DNA from: a virus
DNA: 21,594 nucleotides
Direction: 5' to 3' (one strand)
IMG/VR virus record: IMGVR_UViG_3300025592_000083
Location: 1-21,594 of that record
The notes under the pieces: generated by a model
What the model was told of the DNA's origin: nothing
The model's input: the letters and a program-made list of their open reading frames with translations, nothing else
The model's database searches: none
Shown here: positions 14,201 to 21,558 of the stretch, piece after piece
Position numbering within the stretch: the first letter of the stretch is position 1
Layout: each line of letters begins with the position of its first letter
Translations under genes and position numbers: made by a program

Positions 14201-17200
14201 ATGTCAACATTAAAAGTTAATACTTTAGATACATATTCAGGAAGTACTTTAGATATAGATAGTACTTCAGATTTAACCGTTAGCAGTAATACTACTGCTA
14301 CTAGCACAACTTCAGGAGCTTTAAGAGTTACTGGAGGTATTTCAACACAAGAGAACCTATACGTTGGGGGTAATGCTGTAATTAATGGCACTATGACCGC
14401 CAATGGAGGTACCATCACGTTAGGGGACGCTGGGTCCGATCAGATAGCTTTTGGAGGTGAAATTAACTCAAGTATTTTACCTACTACTACTGCAACTTAT
14501 GACCTAGGATCTGCCTCAAAATCTTGGGCAGGCTTATACGTTAATACTATTAATGGTAACGTAACAGGTGATGTAACAGGTGATGTAACAGGTAATGTAA
14601 CAGGTAATGTAACAGGAGATGTAACAGGAGATGTAACGGGGGATGTAACAGGTAACGCAGACACAGCTACTAAAACATCTAATGCTCGTACTATAGGTAT
14701 GACGGGTGATGTAGTTTGGACCTCCGCAGCCTTTGATGGTTCAGGTAATGTTACAGGTACCGCATCCATCCAGAACGATTCAGTAGCTTTAGGTACTCAG
14801 ACTACAGGTAATTACATGAGTAATGTAGCTGCAGGTACTGGCGTATCTATAACACATACTCCAGGAGAGGGCTCAACTGCATCCGTGTCTATAGGACAAG
14901 CAGTTGGGACTACTGATGACGTCACCTTTAATGCAGTAACTGTAGATGGTGACCTCACTGTTAATGGTACTACTAACTCCGTAAACTCTACGGAAGTTAA
15001 CATTGGTGACTCTACTATTACATTAAATGCGGGAGAGTCAGGTGCCCCCACTCAAAACGGAGGTTTTGAGATTGAGCGAGGTACTGCTACTAATAAATCA
15101 TTCCTTTGGAATGAATCTGTAGATAAGTGGACTGTAGGATCTGAAACTCTTACTGCAGATACTTTTGAAGGTGCTTTAACAGGTGATGTAACAGGCGATG
15201 TAACAGGTAATGTAACTGGTGCCTTGTCTGGTAACTCTACTACTGCCACAGCTTTAGAAACGGGACGTACTGTAGGTATGACGGGTGATGTAGTTTGGAC
15301 CTCCGCAGCCTTTAACGGTTCGGGTAACGTTACAGGTACAGCTACTATTCAACCAAATTCAGTTTCTTTAGGTACTCAAACTAGTGGTTCATATGTTAGT
15401 AATGGTACTACTGCAGGCATTGGTTTATCTGGTACCGTAGATCAGGAAAATGGTACTTTTACAGTAACTTCAAATGCTACTCCAAATAATACAGCTAGTG
15501 CTTTAGTATCTAGAGACGCTTTAGGTAACTTTACTGCTTCTACTATTACAAGTGCTTTAACAGGTGATGTAACAGGTGATGTAACAGGTAATGTAACAGG
15601 TAATGTAACGGGAAGTTCTGGTTCTTGTACTGGAAACGCTGCAACTACTTCTAAACTATCTACCCCTAGAACTATATCTTTAGGAGGTACAGGAAGTGAC
15701 TTATCAGGTTCCGTTGCTTTTGATGGATCTACTAATGTAGCTATTAATGCGCAGATTAATAATGGAGCTATTGGAAATACAGAGTTAGATAATACTGCGG
15801 ATGTTACCTTTAATACTGTAACTGCTAGCATTTCAGGTGATGTAACAGGTAACGCAGACACAGCTACTAAAACATCTAATGCTCGTACTATAGGTATGTC
15901 AGGAGACGTAGTTTGGACCTCTGCAGCCTTTGATGGTTCTGGTAATGTTACAGGCGTAGCAACTATTCAACCTAATTCCGTAACTATAGGTACAGATACT
16001 ACAGGTAACTATACTAACTCGGTGGCTGCAGGTACGGGAGTATCTATAGCAGGTGGAACGGGTGAAGGTAACAATCCTATAGTCTCTATAGGACAATCAG
16101 TAGGTACTACAGATAATGTAGCATTCAATTCTTTAGTTCTTGCGGGAGATCTTACTGTTAATGGTACAACAACTACCGTTAATACAGAGACTATCTCTTT
16201 AGCTGATAATATTATACTTATCAATGGAAATGCTTCAGGGACTCCTACGGAGAATGGAGGTATTGAGATTGAGCGAGGTACTGCTGCTAATAAATCCTTC
16301 CTTTGGGATGAGTCTCTAGATAAGTGGACTGTAGGATCTGAAACTCTTACTGCAGATACTTTTGAAGGTGCTTTAACAGGTGATGTAACAGGCGATGTAA
16401 CAGGTAATGTAACTGGTGCCTTGTCTGGTAACTCTACTACTGCCACAGCTTTAGAAACGGGACGTACTGTAGGTATGACGGGTGATGTAGTTTGGACCTC
16501 CGCAGCCTTTAACGGTTCGGGTAACGTTACAGGTACAGCTACTATTCAACCAAATTCAGTTTCTTTAGGTACTCAAACTAGTGGTTCATATGTTAGTAAT
16601 GGTACTACTGCAGGCATTGGTTTATCTGGTACCGTAGATCAGGAAAATGGTACTTTTACAGTAACTTCAAATGCTACTCCAAATAATACAGCTAGTGCTT
16701 TAGTATCTAGAGACGCTTTAGGTAACTTTACTGCTTCTACTATTACAAGTGCTTTAACAGGTGATGTAACAGGTGATGTAACAGGTAATGTAACAGGTAA
16801 TGTAACGGGAAGTTCTGGTTCTTGTACTGGAAACGCTGCAACTACTTCTAAACTATCTACCCCTAGAACTATATCTTTAGGAGGTACAGGAAGTGACTTA
16901 TCAGGTTCCGTTGCTTTTGATGGATCTACTAATGTAGCTATTAATGCGCAGATTAATAATGGAGCTATTGGAAATACAGAGTTAGATAATACTGCGGATG
17001 TTACCTTTAATACTGTAACTGCTAGCATTTCAGGTGATGTAACAGGTAACGCAGACACAGCTACTAAAACATCTAATGCTCGTACTATAGGTATGTCAGG
17101 AGACGTAGTTTGGACCTCTGCAGCCTTTGATGGTTCTGGTAATGTTACAGGCGTAGCAACTATTCAACCTAATTCCGTAACTATAGGTACAGATACTACA

Positions 17201-18424
17201 GGTAACTATACTAACTCGGTGGCTGCAGGTACGGGAGTATCTATAGCAGGTGGAACGGGTGAAGGTAACAATCCTATAGTCTCTATAGGACAATCAGTAG
17301 GTACTACAGATAATGTAGCATTCAATTCTTTAGTTCTTGCGGGAGATCTTACTGTTAATGGTACAACAACTACCGTTAATACAGAGACTATCTCTTTAGC
17401 TGATAATATTATACTTATCAATGGAAATGCTTCAGGGACTCCTACGGAGAATGGAGGTATTGAGATTGAGCGAGGTACTGCTGCTAATAAATCCTTCCTT
17501 TGGGATGAGTCTCTAGATAAGTGGACTGTAGGATCTGAAACTCTTACTGCAGATACTTTTGAAGGTGCTTTAACAGGTGATGTAACAGGTGCTGTAACAG
17601 GTGATGTAACAGGTGATCTTACAGGTAACGTAACAGGTGATGTAACAGGTGATGTAACAGGTAATGCAGACACAGCATCTACTTTAACTACTGCACGTAC
17701 TATTGGTGGGGTATCCTTTAACGGCTCTACTAATATTAACCTACCAGGTGTTAATGCTACAGGTAACCAAGATACTACAGGAAGTGCAGCTACTTTAACT
17801 ACTGCACGTACTATTGGCGGGGTATCCTTTAACGGCTCTACTAATATTAACCTACCAGGTGTTAATGCTACAGGTAACCAAGATACTACAGGAAGTGCAA
17901 GTACTTTAACTACTGCACGTACTATTGGCGGGGTATCCTTTAACGGCTCTACTAATATTAACCTACCAGGTGTTAATGCTACAGGTAACCAAGATACTAC
18001 AGGAACCTCATTTAAATCTTCCAAGTTAGAAACTGCTAGAACTATTAGTGGTGTATCCTTTGACGGTACTTCTAATATTAGTTTAGATAATGTTTATAAT
18101 CGTAGAGTTCAGAATAGTATAACGGCTAGTACAGCTTCTACAGCTATTGACTTCAACTCTGCTAGTAACTTTTACCTAAACCTAAGCTCTAATACTACTT
18201 TTAGCCTTTCTAACACTGCAAATAATATAGGGCTCTCAGGAATGATTATCCTTAAGCAAGATGCAACAGGGGGTCGAAGCTTTACGCTACCGTCCTCTAT
18301 GAAGACACCTTTAGGAGGTGCTGCTATTGACCAAGAGACTAGTGCAAGTAATACTGCTATTCTTTCATACTATATAGCTGCCTCCGATACAATTCTTGTG
18401 AATTATATCGGAGACTTCGCATGA
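14201..18424 (+). CDS. Giant repetitive tail fibre protein, 1407 residues
   Basis: AGGAG at 14191-14195 precedes the ATG. The N-terminal part has GALRVTGGISTQEN, shared with the S74 fibre, and YDLGSASKSWAGLYVNTI. The body alternates TGDV/TGNV tetrapeptide runs with domains carrying TIGMTGDVVWTSAAF, DGDLTVNGTT, GGFEIERGTATNKSFLW and DKWTVGSETL. A 399-residue unit is duplicated exactly (about residues 307-1130 with the partial third copy). A third, diverged copy of its second half lies before the pair. Near the C-terminus three 37-residue units (TLTTARTIGGVSFNGSTNI...) follow each other. The last 100 residues are non-repetitive (SGMIILKQDATGG...ILVNYIGDFA) and resemble the caps of other environmental phage fibres. 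No S74 domain is present. Probably a long trimeric side or tip fibre; it overlaps the next gene by ATGA. Confidence 0.82.
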   Translation: MSTLKVNTLDTYSGSTLDIDSTSDLTVSSNTTATSTTSGALRVTGGISTQENLYVGGNAVINGTMTANGGTITLGDAGSDQIAFGGEINSSILPTTTATYDLGSASKSWAGLYVNTINGNVTGDVTGDVTGNVTGNVTGDVTGDVTGDVTGNADTATKTSNARTIGMTGDVVWTSAAFDGSGNVTGTASIQNDSVALGTQTTGNYMSNVAAGTGVSITHTPGEGSTASVSIGQAVGTTDDVTFNAVTVDGDLTVNGTTNSVNSTEVNIGDSTITLNAGESGAPTQNGGFEIERGTATNKSFLWNESVDKWTVGSETLTADTFEGALTGDVTGDVTGNVTGALSGNSTTATALETGRTVGMTGDVVWTSAAFNGSGNVTGTATIQPNSVSLGTQTSGSYVSNGTTAGIGLSGTVDQENGTFTVTSNATPNNTASALVSRDALGNFTASTITSALTGDVTGDVTGNVTGNVTGSSGSCTGNAATTSKLSTPRTISLGGTGSDLSGSVAFDGSTNVAINAQINNGAIGNTELDNTADVTFNTVTASISGDVTGNADTATKTSNARTIGMSGDVVWTSAAFDGSGNVTGVATIQPNSVTIGTDTTGNYTNSVAAGTGVSIAGGTGEGNNPIVSIGQSVGTTDNVAFNSLVLAGDLTVNGTTTTVNTETISLADNIILINGNASGTPTENGGIEIERGTAANKSFLWDESLDKWTVGSETLTADTFEGALTGDVTGDVTGNVTGALSGNSTTATALETGRTVGMTGDVVWTSAAFNGSGNVTGTATIQPNSVSLGTQTSGSYVSNGTTAGIGLSGTVDQENGTFTVTSNATPNNTASALVSRDALGNFTASTITSALTGDVTGDVTGNVTGNVTGSSGSCTGNAATTSKLSTPRTISLGGTGSDLSGSVAFDGSTNVAINAQINNGAIGNTELDNTADVTFNTVTASISGDVTGNADTATKTSNARTIGMSGDVVWTSAAFDGSGNVTGVATIQPNSVTIGTDTTGNYTNSVAAGTGVSIAGGTGEGNNPIVSIGQSVGTTDNVAFNSLVLAGDLTVNGTTTTVNTETISLADNIILINGNASGTPTENGGIEIERGTAANKSFLWDESLDKWTVGSETLTADTFEGALTGDVTGAVTGDVTGDLTGNVTGDVTGDVTGNADTASTLTTARTIGGVSFNGSTNINLPGVNATGNQDTTGSAATLTTARTIGGVSFNGSTNINLPGVNATGNQDTTGSASTLTTARTIGGVSFNGSTNINLPGVNATGNQDTTGTSFKSSKLETARTISGVSFDGTSNISLDNVYNRRVQNSITASTASTAIDFNSASNFYLNLSSNTTFSLSNTANNIGLSGMIILKQDATGGRSFTLPSSMKTPLGGAAIDQETSASNTAILSYYIAASDTILVNYIGDFA
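14555..14650 (+). repeat. Array of 12-bp units encoding G(D/N)VT
   Basis: Eight in-frame units, each GGN (A/G)AY GTA AC(A/G), encode GNVT or GDVT. Shorter arrays of the same unit recur at about 15180-15215, 15558-15610, 16377-16412, 16755-16807 and 17576-17659 within the same gene, marking the joints between larger domains. Synonymous third bases in the Gly codon differ between units. Confidence 0.85.
15120..17589 (+). repeat. Exact in-frame 1197-bp tandem duplication inside the fibre gene
   Basis: Bases 15120-16392 equal 16317-17589, a 1273-base match at an offset of 1197 bases (399 codons). I compared the two copies line by line and found no difference. The first base outside on each side differs (15119/16316 and 16393/17590). 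The 76 bases at 16317-16392 therefore occur three times (15120, 16317, 17514). The lack of even synonymous change indicates a very recent duplication, active gene conversion, or an assembly artefact. Confidence 0.92.
17681..18013 (+). repeat. Three 111-bp tandem units near the fibre C-terminus
   Basis: Units start at 17681, 17792 and 17903 with nearly identical DNA (small differences such as GGTGGG versus GGCGGG) and encode 37-residue repeats beginning TLTTARTIGG. A diverged fourth unit follows (ETARTISGVSFDGTSNI). Confidence 0.88.
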
Positions 18425-20142
18425 TATGGAATATAGAATCTTGGAATACCTCAGTAAATACGGATAGAAGTACCAATACAGTATATAACACTAGTAAGAG
18501 TACTACAACGACTTGGAATACTAGTAAGAGTACTACTACTACGTATAATACAAGTAGGAGTACTAGTAAGAGTACTATTACCGTATGGAGCACTAGTAAG
18601 AGTACTTCTACTACATATGCAACTAATAGAAGTACTACAACGACTTGGAATACTAGTCATAATACAACTACTACGTATGCGACTAGTAAGAGTACAACTA
18701 CTACGTATGCTACCAATAAGAGTACTACAACAACTTGGAATACTAGTCGTTCAACTAGTAAGAGTACTACTACTACGTATGCTACTAGTAAGAGTACTGC
18801 GACTACGTATGCGACTAGTAAGAGTACAACTACTACGTATGCTACCAATAAGAGTACTACAACAACTTGGAATACTAGCCACACAACTAGTAAGAGTACT
18901 ACAACGACTTGGAACACTAGTCATAATACTACAACGACTTGGAACACTAGTAAGAGTACAACTACTACGTATGCTACCAATAAGAGTACTACAACAACTT
19001 GGAATACTAGTCGTTCAACTAGTAAGAGTACTACAACGACTTGGAACACTAGTCATAATACTACAACGACTTGGAACACTAGTAAGAGTACAACTACTAC
19101 GTATGCTACCAATAAGAGTACTACAACAATTTGGAATACTAGTCACACAACTAGTAAGAGTACTACCACGACTTGGAATACAAGTAAGAGTACAACTACT
19201 ACGTATGCAACTAGTAAGAGTACAACAACTGCTTGGAGTACCTCTTATAGTACCAACTATGAAGACTATGTATCAGATGGGTACGCCTCTGCAGGTTATT
19301 GGGTAAGTACTAGTAGAAGTACTAGTCACACAACTAGTAAGAGTACTACCACGACTTGGAATACAAGTAAGAGTACAACTACTACGTATGCAACTAGTAA
19401 GAGTACAACAACTGCTTGGACTACAACGTATGCTACCAATAGAAGTACTACAACGACTTGGAATACTAGTAAGAGTACTACCACGACTTGGAATACAAGT
19501 AAGAGTACAACTACTACGTATGCAACTAGTAAGAGTACAACAACTGCTTGGACTACAACGTATGCTACCAATAGAAGTACTACAACGACTTGGAATACTA
19601 GTAAGAGTACTACCACGACTTGGAATACAAGTAAGAGTACAACTACTACGTATGCAACTAGTAAGAGTACAACAACTGCTTGGACTACAACGTATGCTAC
19701 CAATAGAAGTACTACAACGACTTGGAATACTAGTAAGAGTACTACAACAACCTGGAATACTAGTCATAATACTATAACTACGTATAATACTAATCATAGT
19801 ACAACGACTGCTTGGACTACCACGTATGCTACCAATAGAAGTACTACAACGACTTGGAATACTAGTAAGAGTACTACAACAACTTGGAATACTAGTAAGA
19901 GTACAACTACTACGTATGCAACTAGTAAGAGTACTACAACGACTTGGAATACTAGTCATAATACTACTACTACATTTAATACTGAGCGTATAACTACAAC
20001 GACTTGGACTACTACGTATGCTACTAGTCATAATACTACAACGACTTGGAGTACTAATAAGAGTACTACAACAACTTGGAGTACTAATCATAGTACTACT
20101 ACTAGTTGGATTACACAAAGGTCTACTAACTATTATATGTAA
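18421..20142 (+). CDS. Thr/Ser decapeptide repeat protein, 573 residues
   Basis: Starts in an ATGA overlap with the giant fibre gene. After 18 residues the protein is almost entirely decapeptides of the type STTTTWNTSK or STTTTYATSK, with one aromatic residue (W, Y or rarely F) per unit and a charged or His residue at the end. The consensus unit is seven-tenths Ser/Thr. Four-residue half units (STSK, TTSK) and 14-residue units (STTTAWTTTYATNR) interrupt the period. One non-repetitive island (residues 280-296, YEDYVSDGYASAGYWVS) contains the only glycines I see. No signal peptide, membrane segment or catalytic motif is visible. The regular aromatic spacing suggests a beta-solenoid or fibrous trimer, plausibly a phage fibre shaft or surface decoration. 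A terminator follows directly. Function is unknown; context makes a virion protein most likely. Confidence 0.75.
   Translation: MIWNIESWNTSVNTDRSTNTVYNTSKSTTTTWNTSKSTTTTYNTSRSTSKSTITVWSTSKSTSTTYATNRSTTTTWNTSHNTTTTYATSKSTTTTYATNKSTTTTWNTSRSTSKSTTTTYATSKSTATTYATSKSTTTTYATNKSTTTTWNTSHTTSKSTTTTWNTSHNTTTTWNTSKSTTTTYATNKSTTTTWNTSRSTSKSTTTTWNTSHNTTTTWNTSKSTTTTYATNKSTTTIWNTSHTTSKSTTTTWNTSKSTTTTYATSKSTTTAWSTSYSTNYEDYVSDGYASAGYWVSTSRSTSHTTSKSTTTTWNTSKSTTTTYATSKSTTTAWTTTYATNRSTTTTWNTSKSTTTTWNTSKSTTTTYATSKSTTTAWTTTYATNRSTTTTWNTSKSTTTTWNTSKSTTTTYATSKSTTTAWTTTYATNRSTTTTWNTSKSTTTTWNTSHNTITTYNTNHSTTTAWTTTYATNRSTTTTWNTSKSTTTTWNTSKSTTTTYATSKSTTTTWNTSHNTTTTFNTERITTTTWTTTYATSHNTTTTWSTNKSTTTTWSTNHSTTTSWITQRSTNYYM
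18469..20130 (+). repeat. 30-bp coding repeats with 132-bp super-repeats
   Basis: The basic unit is 30 bases (AGTACTACAACGACTTGG followed by AATACTAGTAAG) with a characteristic order of Thr codons. Two different arrangements both recur every 132 bases: matching points at 18829, 18961 and 19093, and again at 19402, 19534 and 19666. Each corresponds to 44 residues, made as 10+10+4+10+10 in the first and 14+10+10+10 in the second. Confidence 0.85.
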
Positions 20143-20148
20143 AAGCTG

Positions 20149-20180
20149 TAGTGGTGCAGAAATGCACCACTATATTTTAA
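20149..20180 (+). terminator. Rho-independent terminator after the repeat-protein gene
   Basis: TAGTGGTGCA (20149-20158) pairs perfectly with TGCACCACTA (20163-20172) across a GAAA tetraloop, followed by TATTTTAA. It lies six bases after the stop codon, closing the long fibre operon just before the next promoter. Confidence 0.85.
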
Positions 20181-20187
20181 ATAGTAC

Positions 20188-20216
20188 TTGACTTTTTAGG
20201 TTATAATTGTTATAAT
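20188..20216 (+). promoter_or_regulatory. Sigma-70-type promoter upstream of the glycosyltransferase-like gene
   Basis: TTGACT (20188-20193), a 17-base spacer, and TATAAT (20211-20216). It has the same -35, spacing and -10 as the promoter at 10366-10394, and both have a C before the -35 and a second GTTATA-like element inside the spacer. With the terminator immediately upstream, it defines a separate transcription unit. Confidence 0.8.
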
Positions 20217-20249
20217 ATGTTTTTCTAATAATTAAAAAGGATCTAGCAA

Positions 20250-21146
20250 ATGGAAATGTTTAATAAAAAGTCTCAATCTGAAAGAATAGGGGATGAACTA
20301 AAAAAGAGTAGTTCTCTAGACCCTCTAAAAGAGGTAGAAAGATACTTTCTTAAGAAGATGCGACAATATAAAACAGAGGCTTCCTATGATGTTATAGCAA
20401 ATGAAACCCCTTATTTTAGAACTATAAATTATACTGAGTATGCCAATTGTTTTATTATACACCCTCTGTGTCAGGACTTACGAGTTCAGCAAATGAGAGA
20501 TGCGTATAATGATAATACAACAAATACTCTAGACTACATTAAATACTTCAAGTCCAATATATTAGAGAACAAATCTAATAAATATAAAGATAGAGAGGAT
20601 TTAGATTTAGAAGCTAAAAGTGCTTTGGTAGTCTTAGTAGGTTCTAATAAACTTAAAGACCGAGTCTGTTTAAATAAACTTAGCTGGATAAAAGATAACT
20701 ATGATGATGATGTGTATTTTAAACCCCACCCTCTAACGTATCATACGTTAATAGGAGAATTAAAAGACATATTTGGTGAGGATAAGATATTACCTAGAGA
20801 GGCTAATATGTACTCTCTCATGTTAAAATCAGATATAGTATACACTTCACATATGAGTGAATCAGCTATCTATGCAACAGCATTAAATAAAGAAATTAAC
20901 CCAATAGATGTATATAACAAAGTAGAGCAAGGTTCTTTTTATCATATAAATAAGTTCTTATTTATAGAAAATGATCCACAGACGTGGGTAAATAGAACGT
21001 TCTCTAGTTATAAATCAGGTATTATTAACCCAGTACTGAACAAAGACTGGAAAAGTTCAATAGACAATTACCTTGAATACATTCACGAAGTACGTGACAT
21101 GTATAAGGATTTTTACATTGAAGAATTAAAGAAGGATAAAAAATAA
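20250..21146 (+). CDS. Putative GT-B-like glycosyltransferase
   Basis: 298 residues; AAGGA at 20237-20241 supports the ATG at 20250 (a second ATG lies two codons on). The protein is soluble, Lys/Asp/Asn-rich, without signal peptide. Residues 155-162 (VYFKPHPL) give the K-x-HP motif seen in GT-B-type transferases of surface polysaccharides such as sialyltransferases, capsule enzymes and CDP-glycerol polymerases. Residues 193-211 (KSDIVYTSHMSESAIYATA) match the following acceptor/donor-site pattern of a strand, then Ser-rich loop, then helix. An acidic D/E-D/E-G motif known from polysialyltransferases was not found, so the substrate and even activity are uncertain. It sits alone with an S74 protein behind its own promoter, directly after the Ser/Thr repeat gene. 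It could modify the host surface, a fibre, or be a moron gene. Confidence 0.6.
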   Translation: MEMFNKKSQSERIGDELKKSSSLDPLKEVERYFLKKMRQYKTEASYDVIANETPYFRTINYTEYANCFIIHPLCQDLRVQQMRDAYNDNTTNTLDYIKYFKSNILENKSNKYKDREDLDLEAKSALVVLVGSNKLKDRVCLNKLSWIKDNYDDDVYFKPHPLTYHTLIGELKDIFGEDKILPREANMYSLMLKSDIVYTSHMSESAIYATALNKEINPIDVYNKVEQGSFYHINKFLFIENDPQTWVNRTFSSYKSGIINPVLNKDWKSSIDNYLEYIHEVRDMYKDFYIEELKKDKK

Positions 21147-21147
21147 T

Positions 21148-21534
21148 ATGACAATAACAACACGAAGTGGTAAAGGCTCAGCCCTTACACACGCTGAGAT
21201 GGACTCAAATATTAATGAACTAACTACTCGAACGGGTAATTTAACAGTTGAAGGAACTTTTTATGAAACATCTGCCGCAATTTATAAAGATAACATTACC
21301 AATATTCCTAGCCAGCTTAACAATATCTTATCTCTTAGACCTGTAGAGTATGATAAAAAATTAGATGGTACACATGAGATAGGGTTAATTGCCGATGAGG
21401 TTGCAAAAGTTTATCCAAATATGGTGCACTTTATAGAGGGTAAACCTGAGGCACTAAACTACTCTAAAATGGTTTCAGTACTCGTTAAAGCAGTACAGGA
21501 ACTAACTGAGAAAGTAGAAAAACTTTCTAAATAA
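21148..21534 (+). CDS. Small fibre-type protein with S74 chaperone domain
   Basis: 128 residues, one base after the preceding stop; AAGGA at 21132-21136 is a somewhat distant ribosome binding site. The N-terminus RSGKGSALTHAEMDSNINEL is a motif I associate with the start of fibre proteins in environmental phages. The rest is an S74 domain: Ser42 and Lys47 in SAAIYKDNI keep the Ser/Lys dyad spacing, followed by IGLIADEVAKVYPNMV and a C-terminal heptad-like helix. It aligns with the S74 domain of the 335-residue fibre (PSQLNNILSLRPVEYDKK versus PKQLSNILKLNPVSYNKK). Almost no shaft is left between the N-terminal motif and the chaperone, so it is either a minimal fibre, a fibre that lost its shaft, or a chaperone acting in trans. 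Confidence 0.8.
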   Translation: MTITTRSGKGSALTHAEMDSNINELTTRTGNLTVEGTFYETSAAIYKDNITNIPSQLNNILSLRPVEYDKKLDGTHEIGLIADEVAKVYPNMVHFIEGKPEALNYSKMVSVLVKAVQELTEKVEKLSK

Positions 21535-21542
21535 ATTTAATT

Positions 21543-21558
21543 GCTCTCTTAGGAGAGC
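21543..21558 (+). terminator. Possible terminator hairpin at the window end
   Basis: GCTCTC pairs with GAGAGC across a TTAG loop, nine bases after the stop codon. No T run follows. A second imperfect stem (GCGC at 21560-21563 with GCGC near 21581-21584, enclosing CGAA and TTCG) lies right behind it. Together they make a structured, GC-richer stretch that continues past the window. Confidence 0.4.

Noticed and set aside
17206-18024. Minus-strand open frame opposite the giant fibre gene, and similar ones at 122-820, 15442-15861, 16009-16446 and 16639-17058
   Set aside because: They are mirror frames of repetitive or Ala/Thr-rich coding sequence, duplicate exactly where the + gene is duplicated, and lack ribosome binding sites.
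19273-20118. Long open frames on the minus strand and in other + frames across the repeat gene (also 18617-19306 +, 18657-18917 -, 19326-19703 -)
   Set aside because: The 30-bp unit is a multiple of three and free of stops in several frames, so every frame stays open. The products are low-complexity strings with no start signals; the in-operon + frame from 18421 is the consistent one.
18490-20130. CRISPR-like array
   Set aside because: The period is 30 bases without unique spacers, the units encode a continuous protein in frame, and there are no cas genes.
18490-20130. Repeated N-T-S strings as N-glycosylation sequons
   Set aside because: The string follows from the repeat unit, and the general sequon is of little meaning for a phage of bacteria without a matching oligosaccharyltransferase.
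18421-20142. Excess of ACTAGT and AGTACT palindromes as a functional DNA motif
   Set aside because: Both follow from the Thr-Ser and Ser-Thr codon choice (ACT, AGT) used throughout the window and from the repeat unit; no independent DNA role is needed.
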